The notes under the pieces: generated by a model
Seen by the model: only the letters and a program-made list of their open reading frames with translations
Told to the model about the DNA's origin: nothing
The model's database searches: none
Part shown: piece after piece, positions 35,708 to 44,274 of the stretch
Numbering within the stretch: the first letter of the stretch is position 1
Layout: every line of letters starts with the position of its first letter
Origin: Mycolicibacter sinensis
GTDB lineage: Bacteria > Actinomycetota > Actinomycetes > Mycobacteriales > Mycobacteriaceae
Reading direction: 5' to 3'
Assembly (NCBI RefSeq): GCF_001667945.1
Contig: NZ_LZJK01000153.1
Span: 1 to 64,000, forward strand
DNA length: 64,000 bases
Made by a program: the position numbers and the translations under genes

Positions 35708-36868
35708 TCAGGTGACGCGCCGCAGCGTGTCCGGGGTGAGATCAACCCGTGACGGATAACCGTCGACCGCCATGATCAGGTCGGCTTCGGCCAGCAGGGA
35801 GCGCAGCACGTGCACGATCCCGCCGACTCCGCCCAGCGCCAACCCGTAGGCGTAGGGGCGGCCGATTCCCACCGCGGTGGCGCCCAGCGCCAGCGCCTTG
35901 ATGATGTCGGCGCCGGAGCGGATACCCGAGTCGAACAGCACCGGCAGCCCGTCGGCGGCCTCCACCACGCCCGGGAGGCAGTCCAGCGCCGGCAGCCCGC
36001 CGTTGGCCTGGCGCCCGCCGTGCGTGGAACAGTAGATGCCGTCCACCCCGCCGTCTTTGGCGCGCCGCGCGTCCTCGGGGTGACAGATTCCCTTGACGAT
36101 CAGCGGCAGGTCGGTCAACGACCGCAGCCACGGCAGGTCGTCCCAGGTCAGCGGGTTGCCGAAGGTTTGCACCCAGGACAACACGGCGGCCTGCGGGTTC
36201 TCTTCGGGCGGTTGGGCCAGCCCGGCGCGGAACACCGGGTCGGAAAAGTAGTTGGCCAGGCAGTGCCCGCGCAGCTGCGGAAAGTTCGACGTCGACAAAT
36301 CCCGGGGACGCCAGCCCGGAATCCAGGTGTCCAGGGTGACCACGATGGCTTGGTATCCCGCCGCCTCGGCGCGGCGCACCAGGCTTTCGGCCAACTCCCG
36401 GTTCTTCGGCGTGTAGAGCTGGAAAAACCCTGGGGTGTCGCCGAATTCGGCGGCCACGTCCTCCAGCGGGTCGGCGGTCAGGGTCGAGACCATCAGCGGA
36501 ACACCGGTGGCCGCCGCCGCTCTTGCGCTGGCCAGGTCGCCGTGGCCGTCCTGGGCGCAGATACCGATGACACCGATCGGGGCCATGAAGATCGGGGCGG
36601 GCAGCCGCAGCCCGAACATCTCGATGGACAAGTCGCGCTGCGCGGCGCCGACGAACATCCGCGGAATGAGCCCCCATCCGTCGAACGCCGCGACGTTGGC
36701 CCGCTGGGTGCGCTCGTCTCCGGCGCCGCCGGCCACATATGACCACACCGATGGGGAGAGCGCCGCGGCGGCCTTGGCCTCCAACTCGGTGTAGGTCATG
36801 GGCAGCGCGGGCACCACCCCGGCCAGGCCCTGCAGGTAGATCTCGAACTGGTAGTCCCCGTACGCCAT
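35708..36868 (-). CDS. FMN-dependent alpha-hydroxy-acid oxidase, lactate 2-monooxygenase type
   Basis: A 386-residue TIM-barrel flavoenzyme. Motifs: SYVAGGAGDERTQRAN near the N-terminus, APIGVIGICAQDGHGD, LDTWIPGWRPRDL and the active-site YCSTHGGRQANGGLPALDCL with catalytic His and Arg, followed by DSGIRSGADIIKALALGA (FMN phosphate site). The sequence is close to mycobacterial lactate monooxygenase, which turns lactate into acetate, CO2 and water. It starts 4 bp after the viuB-like stop and is inserted between xerC and viuB relative to H37Rv. Confidence 0.88.
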   Translation of the reverse strand: MAYGDYQFEIYLQGLAGVVPALPMTYTELEAKAAAALSPSVWSYVAGGAGDERTQRANVAAFDGWGLIPRMFVGAAQRDLSIEMFGLRLPAPIFMAPIGVIGICAQDGHGDLASARAAAATGVPLMVSTLTADPLEDVAAEFGDTPGFFQLYTPKNRELAESLVRRAEAAGYQAIVVTLDTWIPGWRPRDLSTSNFPQLRGHCLANYFSDPVFRAGLAQPPEENPQAAVLSWVQTFGNPLTWDDLPWLRSLTDLPLIVKGICHPEDARRAKDGGVDGIYCSTHGGRQANGGLPALDCLPGVVEAADGLPVLFDSGIRSGADIIKALALGATAVGIGRPYAYGLALGGVGGIVHVLRSLLAEADLIMAVDGYPSRVDLTPDTLRRVT

Positions 36869-36872
36869 GGGG

Positions 36873-37730
36873 TTAGTCTGCCGCAGCCTCGGCTGCTTCT
36901 TTGCTGGCGAGCTCCTTCTTCCATTGCCGGAAGGTCTCTTCGGTGCGACCGCGCCGCCAGTATCCGGAGATCGACGCCCACTTGGCCTCCACCCCGCGCT
37001 CCTTGCGGATGTAAGGCCGCAGATTATGCATGACGGCCTGCGCCTCGCCGTGGATGAACACCTGAACCTGGCCGGGCAGCCACAAGGTGGTGGTAACCGC
37101 CTCGATGAGCGGGGCGTTGTCACCGGCCCGGTCCTGCCCGACCAGGTCGGCACGTCCGCCGCGGTGCAGCCAGTTCAGCTGCACGCCCTGCGGCGCGGTC
37201 AGCGCGATCTCGTCTTCGGGGCCGGCGACCTCGATGAACACCTTGCCGACGGCGTCGGCCGGTAACGCCTCCAGGGCGGCCGCGATGGCGGGCAGCGCGC
37301 TCTCGTCACCGGCCAGCAGATGCCAGTCGGCGGCCGGGTCGGGCGCGTAGGCGCCGGCGGGGCCCATCAGGTAGACGGGCTGGCCGGGCTGGGCGGCGGT
37401 GGCCCACGGGCCGACGACGCCGTGGTCGCCGTGCACCGAGACGTCGATGGTGATCTCCCGGGCGACCGGATCGGCCCGCCGCACCGTCAGGGTGCGGATC
37501 ACCGGGCGATCTTCGGCCGGCAGGCCGTCGAAGCTGTCCAGCGTCAACGGCTGCGGGAGCACGGCGACATCGAGGTCGTTGCGCACGAAGACGACCTTGA
37601 CGTAGGAGTCGGTGAACTCGCTCGGGCGGAAGGTGTCGAATCCGGTGCCACCGAGCACCACCCGCACCATATGTTCCGAGAGGTGCTCGGTGCGGACTAC
37701 CGCGAAGGTGTGAACCGGTCTTCCTGCCAC
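36873..37730 (-). CDS. viuB: Siderophore-interacting FAD-binding reductase (ViuB/Rv2895c-like)
   Basis: A 285-residue SIP-family protein: FAD-binding barrel (residues 20-125, with RTLTVRRAD as the flavin-binding RxYTxR-type motif) and a C-terminal NAD(P)H-binding domain (LLAGDESALPAIAAAL). Such enzymes reduce ferric siderophores in the cytoplasm. GTG start. The C-terminal lysine/alanine-rich helix is typical of mycobacterial homologues. Likely co-transcribed with the lactate-monooxygenase homologue. Confidence 0.88.
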   Translation of the reverse strand: MAGRPVHTFAVVRTEHLSEHMVRVVLGGTGFDTFRPSEFTDSYVKVVFVRNDLDVAVLPQPLTLDSFDGLPAEDRPVIRTLTVRRADPVAREITIDVSVHGDHGVVGPWATAAQPGQPVYLMGPAGAYAPDPAADWHLLAGDESALPAIAAALEALPADAVGKVFIEVAGPEDEIALTAPQGVQLNWLHRGGRADLVGQDRAGDNAPLIEAVTTTLWLPGQVQVFIHGEAQAVMHNLRPYIRKERGVEAKWASISGYWRRGRTEETFRQWKKELASKEAAEAAAD

Positions 37731-37770
37731 GCTGCCTCCCCATCTTGGCCTGCCCCGCCGACTATACGAG

Positions 37771-38907
37771 CTACCGGTTGCCCCGGACGATCGCCCAGCT
37801 GCCGTCGCGGCGCTCGACCAGGCCCGCCACCTCCAGCATCGCCAGCGGCCCGAACACCTGTGCCGGGGGGAGCCCGGAGGCGACCGCGACCTGATCGACG
37901 GTCGCCACGCCGCGGCCCGGCAGCGCTTCGTAGACCTGACGTTCGGTGTCGCTGAGTCCGTCCAGCGGGGTCACCGGCCGGGGCGGGTCGGCTGCCAGCT
38001 CCCCCACCCGCCCGGCCAACTCGATCACCTCGTCGGCCCGGGTGACCAGCTCGGCACCGCCACGCAGCAGCACATGGCAGCCGGCCGAGGCCGCACTGGT
38101 CACCGGTCCGGGAACCGCGGCCACCGGACGGCCCAGCAGCCGCGCCCACGCGGCGGTGTTGGCCGCGCCGCTGCGCAGTCCGGCCTCCACCACGACCGTC
38201 GCGCCGGCCAGCGCCGCCACCAGCCGGTTGCGGGTCAGAAACCGGTGCCGAACCGGGCGGACTCCGGGCGGATACTCGCTGACCAGCAGACCGTGCCCGC
38301 CGATGCGGTGCAGCAGCGCGGAATGGCCTGCCGGATAGCAGATGTCGATGCCGCCGCCCAGCACCGCCACCGTCGTGCCGTCCGCGGCGAGCGTGGCGCG
38401 GTGTGCGGCACCGTCGATACCGTAGGCGCCGCCGGACACCACCGCCACGTCGCGCTCGACCAGCCCGGCGGCCAGGTCCGCGGCCACCACCTCGCCGTAG
38501 GCGGTCGCGGCCCGGGTCCCAACGATCGCGGTGGCACGTTCGGCGGTCTCCTCCAGGCGCGCCGGGCCCATCGCCCAGAGCACCAGGGGTGGGCGGCAAC
38601 CCGGCTTTGGGGCGGCCGCGGCCCCGCCGAAGGCGGCGAACGCCAGTGCCGGCCATTCCTCGTCGTCTGGGGTGACCAGCCGACCGCCGCGGCGGGCCAG
38701 CAGTTCCAGATCCTGGGTAGCAGAGTCGATCTCGCGTCTGGCCTCGGTGTGCTTGGCCAGTTCCGGTTCGACGGCACCGCGCCGGATCCGCTCTGCCGCC
38801 TCGACCGGACCGACCCGGGCAACCAGGTCGGCCAGATCCGGCCGCGGCGGTTCGGCCACCCGGGACAGGTACGCCCAGGCCCGCAGGGTGGTCTGGTCGG
38901 TGCTCAT
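37771..38907 (-). CDS. dprA: DNA-processing protein DprA
   Basis: Binds single-stranded DNA and loads RecA in transformation; its role in mycobacteria is unclear. The 378-residue protein has the Rossmann-like core (IVGTRAATAYG, VSGGAYGIDGAAHRATL, VLGGGIDICYP, EYPPG) and a C-terminal winged-helix (LSDTERQVYEALPGRGVATVDQVAVASGLPP). The ATG overlaps the yifB stop as ATGA, the conserved yraN-yifB-dprA order. Confidence 0.95.
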   Translation of the reverse strand: MSTDQTTLRAWAYLSRVAEPPRPDLADLVARVGPVEAAERIRRGAVEPELAKHTEARREIDSATQDLELLARRGGRLVTPDDEEWPALAFAAFGGAAAAPKPGCRPPLVLWAMGPARLEETAERATAIVGTRAATAYGEVVAADLAAGLVERDVAVVSGGAYGIDGAAHRATLAADGTTVAVLGGGIDICYPAGHSALLHRIGGHGLLVSEYPPGVRPVRHRFLTRNRLVAALAGATVVVEAGLRSGAANTAAWARLLGRPVAAVPGPVTSAASAGCHVLLRGGAELVTRADEVIELAGRVGELAADPPRPVTPLDGLSDTERQVYEALPGRGVATVDQVAVASGLPPAQVFGPLAMLEVAGLVERRDGSWAIVRGNR

Positions 38908-40415
38908 CGGGCCGTCCCCGGTTGACGAAAGCTCAGGGCGGTGGCGACCTCGTCCAGGCCCGGTGAGTTGCGGCCCGCCAGGTCACTCAGCGTCCAGGCG
39001 ACCCGCAGAGTGCGGTTGGCGCCGCGGATCGACAGCAGGCCGCGGTCCAGCGCCGTGCGCAGCGGGGCCATCGCGGCGGCACTGAGCCGAAACTTGCGCC
39101 GCAGCAAGGCTCCGCTGACCTCGGCGTTGGTGCCAAAGCCGTGCGGTTGCCAGCGGTCGGCCGCCGCGGCGCGCGCCGCTGCCACCCGGGCCCGCACCGT
39201 GGCCGTCGACTCCCCGTCGGCGGCGGAGAACGCGCCGGCCCGCACCGGATGCATCTGCACCCGCAGATCCACCCGGTCCAGCAGCGGACCGGACAAACGG
39301 CCGAGGTAGCGCCGTTTCTCCATCGGTTTGCAGGTGCAATCCCGCGGGTCGGCCGGCGCGCACGGGCAGGGGTTGGCCGCCATGACGAGCTGGAACCGGG
39401 CCGGGTAGTGGGCGACGCCGTCGCGCCGGGCCAGGCGGATCTCGCCGTCCTCCAACGGTGTGCGCAACGCCTCGAGGGCGCTGACCCGGATCTCGGCACA
39501 CTCGTCGAGGAACAGCACCCCGCGGTGCGCGCGGCTCACCGCCCCCGGACGCGCCATTCCGGAGCCGCCGCCGACCAGCGCCGCGACGCTGGAGCTGTGG
39601 TGCGGTGCGATGAACGGCGGGCGGGTGATCAACGGTGCGCTGCCCGACAGTAGGCCCGCCACCGAGTGAATCGCGGTGACCTCCAGCGATTCGCTTTCCG
39701 TCAGCGGCGGCAGCAGACCCGGAAGGCGTTGCGCCAACATGGTTTTGCCGACACCCGGCGGTCCGGTCAGCATCAGGTGGTGTGACCCGGCCGCGGCTAC
39801 CTCGACAGCGAACCGGGCGTGGGCCTGACCGACCACCTCCGCCAGGTCGGCGGGCGGTTGCAGGGCCGGCGCCACCGTGGTGATCCGCTCCTGCAGCCGC
39901 GCCGAACCGTCCAGCCAATCGTGCAGCTGCCCCAGCGTCGCCACCCCGTAGACATCGATGCCGTCCACCAGGCTGGCCTCGGCGAGATTGTCCACCGGTA
40001 CCACCGCGCGCGCCCAGCCGTCGTTCCTGGCGGCCAGCACCGCCGGCAGCACTCCGTGCACCGGCCGCACCCGCCCGTCCAGGGCCAGCTCGCCGAGCAG
40101 CACCGTCTTCTCCAGCCGGGGCCAGGGTGTGCCGCGGTCCGCCGAGAGCACCGCAGCGGCCAAGGCGATGTCGTAGACCGACCCCATCTTCGGCAGCGTC
40201 GCCGGCGACAGAGCCAGCGTCAATCGCGATGTCGGCCAATGCTGTTCACTGTTGGTGATCGCCGCCCGCACGCGATCCCGGGACTCCTGCAGGGCGGCGT
40301 CGGGCAGGCCCACCAGATGCACCCCGGGCAGCCCCGAACTGATGTCGGCCTCGATCTCCACGATCAGTCCGTCCAGGCCCCGCACCGCGACCGAGAACGC
40401 CCGCCCCAGTGTCAC
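38904..40415 (-). CDS. YifB/ComM family Mg-chelatase-like AAA+ ATPase
   Basis: From GTG 40415 it is 503 residues; a frame open to 40526 lies over yraN. An N-terminal Lon-protease-like domain (GRAFSVAVRGLDGLIVEVEADISSGLPG-type start) precedes the AAA+ module with Walker A GPPGVGKT at 218-225 and Walker B FLDECAEI; a C-terminal Mg_chelatase_C domain includes the Cys-rich ANPCPCAPADPRDCTC. ComM is a branch-migration helicase in transformable bacteria. It overlaps yraN by GTGA. Confidence 0.94.
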   Translation of the reverse strand: MTLGRAFSVAVRGLDGLIVEIEADISSGLPGVHLVGLPDAALQESRDRVRAAITNSEQHWPTSRLTLALSPATLPKMGSVYDIALAAAVLSADRGTPWPRLEKTVLLGELALDGRVRPVHGVLPAVLAARNDGWARAVVPVDNLAEASLVDGIDVYGVATLGQLHDWLDGSARLQERITTVAPALQPPADLAEVVGQAHARFAVEVAAAGSHHLMLTGPPGVGKTMLAQRLPGLLPPLTESESLEVTAIHSVAGLLSGSAPLITRPPFIAPHHSSSVAALVGGGSGMARPGAVSRAHRGVLFLDECAEIRVSALEALRTPLEDGEIRLARRDGVAHYPARFQLVMAANPCPCAPADPRDCTCKPMEKRRYLGRLSGPLLDRVDLRVQMHPVRAGAFSAADGESTATVRARVAAARAAAADRWQPHGFGTNAEVSGALLRRKFRLSAAAMAPLRTALDRGLLSIRGANRTLRVAWTLSDLAGRNSPGLDEVATALSFRQPGTAR

Positions 40416-40783
40416 CAGCCCACCCCCTGCAGGTGGGCGATCTCCGGGTCGCGGCGCCGCCCGATCCGCACCCTGATCACGTCCATGCGGACGGTGTCCC
40501 AGTGCGATTGCTGGCCGGCGAGCCACACTCCGGCCAGCCGGCGCAACCGGCGCAGCTTCTCCGGTGGCACCGCGTACGCCAGCCCGCCGAACCCGTCACC
40601 GGTGCGGGTTTTCACCTCGACGAACACCACGGTGCGCGCCGCCGGATCGGCAGCTATCACGTCCAGTTCGCCGTACCGGCAACGCCAGTTACGGGCCAGG
40701 ATCGTCCACCCCTGCCCGATCAGGTGGTCGACGGCCAGCTGTTCCCCAAGCGCCCCCAGCTCGGCGCGCGTCATGGTTGTCAT
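40412..40783 (-). CDS. YraN family (UPF0102) nuclease-fold protein
   Basis: A 123-residue protein with the restriction-endonuclease-like core: RCRYGELDVIAADP and VVFVEVKTR supply the Glu-Asp...Glu-x-Lys residues (Asp41, Glu56, Lys58). The biochemical role is not settled. It is the first gene of yraN-yifB-dprA. Upstream, H37Rv has fdhD and fdhF; here only a 121-bp gap separates it from a GNAT gene. Confidence 0.92.
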   Translation of the reverse strand: MTTMTRAELGALGEQLAVDHLIGQGWTILARNWRCRYGELDVIAADPAARTVVFVEVKTRTGDGFGGLAYAVPPEKLRRLRRLAGVWLAGQQSHWDTVRMDVIRVRIGRRRDPEIAHLQGVGW

Positions 40784-40855
40784 GCCGGCCAGGGTCGGTC
40801 ATCGCACCGACAGCGTCGAGCCGCTGCGCGCCGAAAACCGCTGCAGCCCAGTCAC

Positions 40856-40864
40856 TTGTCCACA
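40856..40864 (+). other. DnaA-box-like 9-mer upstream of yraN
   Basis: TTGTCCACA again, followed by GCGGCGACT, very similar to the GCGGTGACT after the copy at 34159. A second CATCCACAGC lies 11 bp further on. It is in the 121-bp yraN/GNAT gap. Function unknown. Confidence 0.4.
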
Positions 40865-40904
40865 GCGGCGACTTCATCCACAGCCGCCGGGTGACCGGCT
40901 AGCG

Positions 40905-41570
40905 CTAGCCGGCGTGCGCGCCCGGAGCCCGAACCACCAGCGGCACGCCGGGGAAGTATGCGGCCATCTCGGTGCGGGCACGGCGCAGCGCGGCGGTGCC
41001 GTAGCCCTTCTTGCGGTGTTCGGGGTGGATCCAGATCCGCACGTTGACCTCGCCCCGGTTGAGGTCGCCGAAGACCATGCCGACCTTCTGCGCACCGTCG
41101 ACGGCGACGAACCACGCGGCGTCTTCGTCATCGACGCGAGACAGCCCGGAGAGGATTTCGTCGTCGAGGCCCCCGGCCGGCCCGCCGGACCCGTCGCCGC
41201 TGGCGCCGACGTCGGAGGTGCGCAGCGCAAAGATGTCACGATCGGCCGCACCGGCGAACGGGCGCAGCTGCAGCGTCTCACCGGAGCTCGCCGGGCGATC
41301 ACCGAGGGTGAACGTCAACTCGTTGTTCAGGTCTTCGAGCTCCGCGGCGATCCGGCTGCGGGACTCCTTGGTCAGCTGATCCAGCGACATTCCGATCACC
41401 GCTTCGCAGCCCGCCGGTGAGGTGCCGAGCAGATTCGCGATCGCCTGCACCGCAGTCGCACGGTCGTCGGAGTCCACGATCACATCGAGTACCTCATGGC
41501 GGCGTTCCATGGCTTTGAGCAGGGCATCGGTGATTTCCCGACGGGAGACGGCACGGTCGACAGCGGTCAT
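40905..41570 (-). CDS. GNAT acetyltransferase with GyrA-like helical N-terminal domain
   Basis: A 221-residue protein from ATG 41570 (frame open to 41726 without homology). Residues 1-90 resemble the coiled-coil/C-gate part of DNA gyrase subunit A: a helix with VLDVIVDSDDRATAVQAIANLLG, then SPAGCEAVIGMSLDQLTKESRSRIAAELEDLN, matching the GyrA pattern I-R-x-S-x-D-R-A...LS-x-x-Q-A-x-A-I-L-x-M-x-L-x-x-L. Residues 105-221 are a GNAT domain with the acetyl-CoA loop HPEHRKKGYGTAAL. Minus strand, upstream of yraN. The acceptor is unknown; interaction with gyrase or DNA is speculation from the N-terminal similarity. Confidence 0.78.
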   Translation of the reverse strand: MTAVDRAVSRREITDALLKAMERRHEVLDVIVDSDDRATAVQAIANLLGTSPAGCEAVIGMSLDQLTKESRSRIAAELEDLNNELTFTLGDRPASSGETLQLRPFAGAADRDIFALRTSDVGASGDGSGGPAGGLDDEILSGLSRVDDEDAAWFVAVDGAQKVGMVFGDLNRGEVNVRIWIHPEHRKKGYGTAALRRARTEMAAYFPGVPLVVRAPGAHAG

Positions 41571-41611
41571 GCCTGCCAGCCTAGACCCAACTCCACGGCG
41601 ACGCTGCGGTG

Positions 41612-41917
41612 TTATTCGGGCAGCCGCAGCTCGGGCTTTTCGACTTCTTCGATGTTGACGTCTTTGAACGTGACCACCCGCACCTGCTTGACGAACCGCG
41701 CCGGCCGGTACATGTCCCACACCCACGCGTCGGCGAGGCGCAGCTCGAAATACACCTCGCCGTCGGCATTGCGCGGCACCATCTCGACACTGTTGGCCAG
41801 GTAGAACCGCCGCTCGGTCTCCACGACGTAACTGAACTGCCCCACGATGTCCTTGTATTCGCGGTACAGCGAGAGTTCCATCTCGGTTTCGTACTTCTCG
41901 AGATCTTCGGCACTCAT
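41612..41917 (-). CDS. DUF2469 protein (Rv2901c-like)
   Basis: A 101-residue acidic protein, MSAEDLEKYETEMELSLYREYKDIVGQFSYVVETERRFYLAN..., highly conserved in actinobacteria as DUF2469. No motif suggests a function. The ATG at 41917 overlaps the rnhB stop (ATGA), so the two are translationally coupled; the longer open frame to 42037 is shadow of rnhB. Confidence 0.9.
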   Translation of the reverse strand: MSAEDLEKYETEMELSLYREYKDIVGQFSYVVETERRFYLANSVEMVPRNADGEVYFELRLADAWVWDMYRPARFVKQVRVVTFKDVNIEEVEKPELRLPE

Positions 41918-42633
41918 CTGCTCAGCCGTCCTTCTGTTCGGTTCGTCGTCCCCATTGTCCCCGTAACCGGGGTCGCCACCGCGGCCAGCGCCGCCATATT
42001 GCGCACGTTGATGAACGAGTAGCGATGCTGACTGCACGGCCCCAACGCCGCCAGCGCCGCGGTGTGCGCAGGGGTGGAGTACCCCTTGTGCTCGGCGAAG
42101 CCGTAGCCGGGGTCCTCCAGCGCCACCATGTACCGGTCGCGGGTGACCTTGGCCAGCACGCTCGCCGCGGCGATGCAGGCGGCCACACCGTCACCGCCGA
42201 CCACCGGAAGCGAGGGCATCGGCAGCCCCGGAACCCGGAATCCGTCGGAGAGCACGTAACCGGGCCGCAGGGCCAGTCCGGCCACCGCGCGCCGCATGCC
42301 TTCGATATTGGCCGCGTGCACGCCGCGCGCGTCCACGTCGGCCGGCGCGATGAACACCACGTGGTAGGCCAGCGCGTGCCGGCGGATCACCGGAAACAAC
42401 TGCTCCCGCGCCTTCTCGGTGAGCTTCTTCGAGTCGTCGAGCGCCGCCAGCGCGGCGGGCCGGCCCGGCCCGAGCACACAGGCGGCCACCACCAGCGGTC
42501 CGGCGCAGGCGCCGCGGCCGACCTCGTCGACACCGGCCACCGGCCCCAGCCCACTGCGATACAGCGCCGACTCCAGGGTGCGCAACCCCGGTGAGCGGCG
42601 GATCACCGTGCGCGGCGGCCAAGCCGGGGCCAT
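41914..42633 (-). CDS. rnhB: Ribonuclease HII
   Basis: Removes ribonucleotides from DNA. The 239-residue enzyme has the RNase HII signature GVDEVGRGACAGPLV with catalytic Asp36 and Glu37, DDSKKLTEKARE, and the later SVLAKVTRDRYM segment. It is preceded by lepB with a 3-bp gap and coupled to the DUF2469 gene. Confidence 0.95.
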   Translation of the reverse strand: MAPAWPPRTVIRRSPGLRTLESALYRSGLGPVAGVDEVGRGACAGPLVVAACVLGPGRPAALAALDDSKKLTEKAREQLFPVIRRHALAYHVVFIAPADVDARGVHAANIEGMRRAVAGLALRPGYVLSDGFRVPGLPMPSLPVVGGDGVAACIAAASVLAKVTRDRYMVALEDPGYGFAEHKGYSTPAHTAALAALGPCSQHRYSFINVRNMAALAAVATPVTGTMGTTNRTEGRLSR

Positions 42634-42636
42634 GGT

Positions 42637-43485
42637 TTAAGGCTCCTGCTGCGGGTTTATCGCTTTCACCGGTCCCCAACGCGACGGCGGCCAGGCGATG
42701 AACCGGGTCTTGCCGATGACGTTGCTCACCGGCACCGTGCCGGCGTCGAGGTCTGCACCGGTGCACAGGATCCGGTGCTGCAGATCGGGCTGGATCGCCA
42801 CCGTGTCGCAGTGCGCGCGGGAATCCGACGAGTGGGTCCGGTTGTCCCCCATCACCCACAGCCGGCCCTCCGGCACGGTCACCGGACCGAACTCGTTGCC
42901 CAGGCAGGGATAGACCATCGGGTCGACCATGAGGGTGGCCGGATTCAGGTAGGGCTCGTCGAGGGTCTTGCCGTCGACGGTCAGGCCGGTGTCGTTGCGG
43001 CACTGCACCGTCTGGCCCCCCACCGCAATGACCCGCTTGACCAGATCGTTCTCGTCGGGCGGGACGAACCCGATGAAGGACAAGGCATTCTGCACCCAGC
43101 GCACCGCGGTGTTGTCCGAGCGGATCGACTTGTAGCCGACGTTCCACGACGGCGGGCCGCGGAAGACGACGACGTCACCGGGGCGCGGCGCGCTGAACCG
43201 GTAGGTGACCTTGTCGACCATGATCCGGTCACCGACGCATCCGTGGCAGCCGTGCAGCGTCGGTTCCATCGACTCCGACGGGATGAGGTACGGGCGCGCC
43301 ACGAACGTCAACACCAGGTAGTACAGCACCAGCGCGATCGCCACCAGCACGACCGACTCGCGCAGCGTGCTGTGCTTGCGGTCCTCGGCGGCGGGTGCCT
43401 CCGGCGCGCCGGCCTCGGCCTGGTCGACCTCGGGCTGGTCGGCCTCGGGAGAGTTCTCGGGTGACGAGCCCGCGGTTTCGGTCAC
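42637..43485 (-). CDS. lepB: Signal peptidase I
   Basis: Cleaves Sec and Tat signal peptides outside the membrane. The 282-residue protein has an acidic N-terminal tail (1-36), one transmembrane helix (about 42-63), catalytic Ser72 in PSESMEPTL and catalytic Lys150 in DLVKRVIAVGG, plus box E motif GDNRTHSSDSRAH. It is downstream of rplS and upstream of rnhB as in Rv2902c-Rv2904c. Confidence 0.96.
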   Translation of the reverse strand: MTETAGSSPENSPEADQPEVDQAEAGAPEAPAAEDRKHSTLRESVVLVAIALVLYYLVLTFVARPYLIPSESMEPTLHGCHGCVGDRIMVDKVTYRFSAPRPGDVVVFRGPPSWNVGYKSIRSDNTAVRWVQNALSFIGFVPPDENDLVKRVIAVGGQTVQCRNDTGLTVDGKTLDEPYLNPATLMVDPMVYPCLGNEFGPVTVPEGRLWVMGDNRTHSSDSRAHCDTVAIQPDLQHRILCTGADLDAGTVPVSNVIGKTRFIAWPPSRWGPVKAINPQQEP

Positions 43486-43554
43486 GAGATCAGGGTAGTG
43501 ACCGCGTCAGCCGCGCCGCAGACCGACCGGAGCGAACCCGCCCGGACGGGCAAG

Positions 43555-43896
43555 TCAGCGCTTCTCCTTGATCTTGGCCTTCTTGCCGCGCAGTTCACGC
43601 AGGTAGTACAGCTTGGCCCGGCGCACGTCACCACGGACCACGACGTCGATGTGGTCGACGTTGGGCGAGTGCACCGGGAAGGTGCGCTCCACGCCGACGC
43701 CGTAGCTCTCCTTGCGGACGGTGAACGTCTCGCGGACGCCGCCACCCTGGCGGCGGATGACCACGCCCTTGAACACCTGGATGCGCTCTTTGGTGCCCTC
43801 GATCACCTTCACGTGCACGTTGACCGTGTCGCCGGGGGCGAAGGCCGGGATGTCGTCGCGCAGCGACGCCTTGTCGACGATGTCCAGCGTGTTCAT
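43555..43896 (-). CDS. rplS: 50S ribosomal protein L19
   Basis: A 113-residue L19 from ATG 43896, MNTLDIVDKASLRDDIPAF...; the 16 extra codons of the open frame lack homology. The conserved GVVIRRQGGGVRETFTVRKESYGVGVERTFP core is intact. It heads the rplS-lepB-rnhB-DUF2469 unit; a long divergent region separates it from lppW. Confidence 0.98.
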   Translation of the reverse strand: MNTLDIVDKASLRDDIPAFAPGDTVNVHVKVIEGTKERIQVFKGVVIRRQGGGVRETFTVRKESYGVGVERTFPVHSPNVDHIDVVVRGDVRRAKLYYLRELRGKKAKIKEKR

Positions 43897-44274
43897 TGCG
43901 GAAACACTTCCTCGCGGGTCGCGGCTGCCGACCGGCCCGCACACAGGTGCGCGTGCAGCCGGTAACCGAGCCGATGGGTTCGGGCATATTGTCGCATGGT
44001 GCGGTGCCCGAGACGCCGGGCCCCGGCTGCAGAATCAACTGCCGGGCGACAACTGCTCAATTGTGCCAGACGCGGCGCAACCAGGGAAATCGCGCAAATC
44101 GCCGCTGGTCGTTGCCGCCGGAACCGCCCGCATCGTGATAAGTCTGGTGAAGAGGCGGACCGCGCGATCGCGGCGTGCCCGCGGTAACCTATCCGGCGGG
44201 CCGATGGCAGCAAGTGTGGCGAGCCCGTAGATGTCGATTACCCGACTGATGCCTGTTGAGGAGGCCTACCAGCC
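43897..44274. promoter_or_regulatory. 378-bp divergent intergenic region, rplS / lppW
   Basis: No credible gene is seen. It must contain the promoters of rplS (minus) and lppW (plus). A 7-bp-stem hairpin, CCGAGCC-GATG-GGTTCGG with one G-T pair, lies at 43966-43983 in the presumed rplS leader. The lppW GTG is preceded by a GAGGAGG ribosome-binding sequence (about 44258-44264). Small open frames here lack ribosome-binding sites and family resemblance. Confidence 0.5.
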
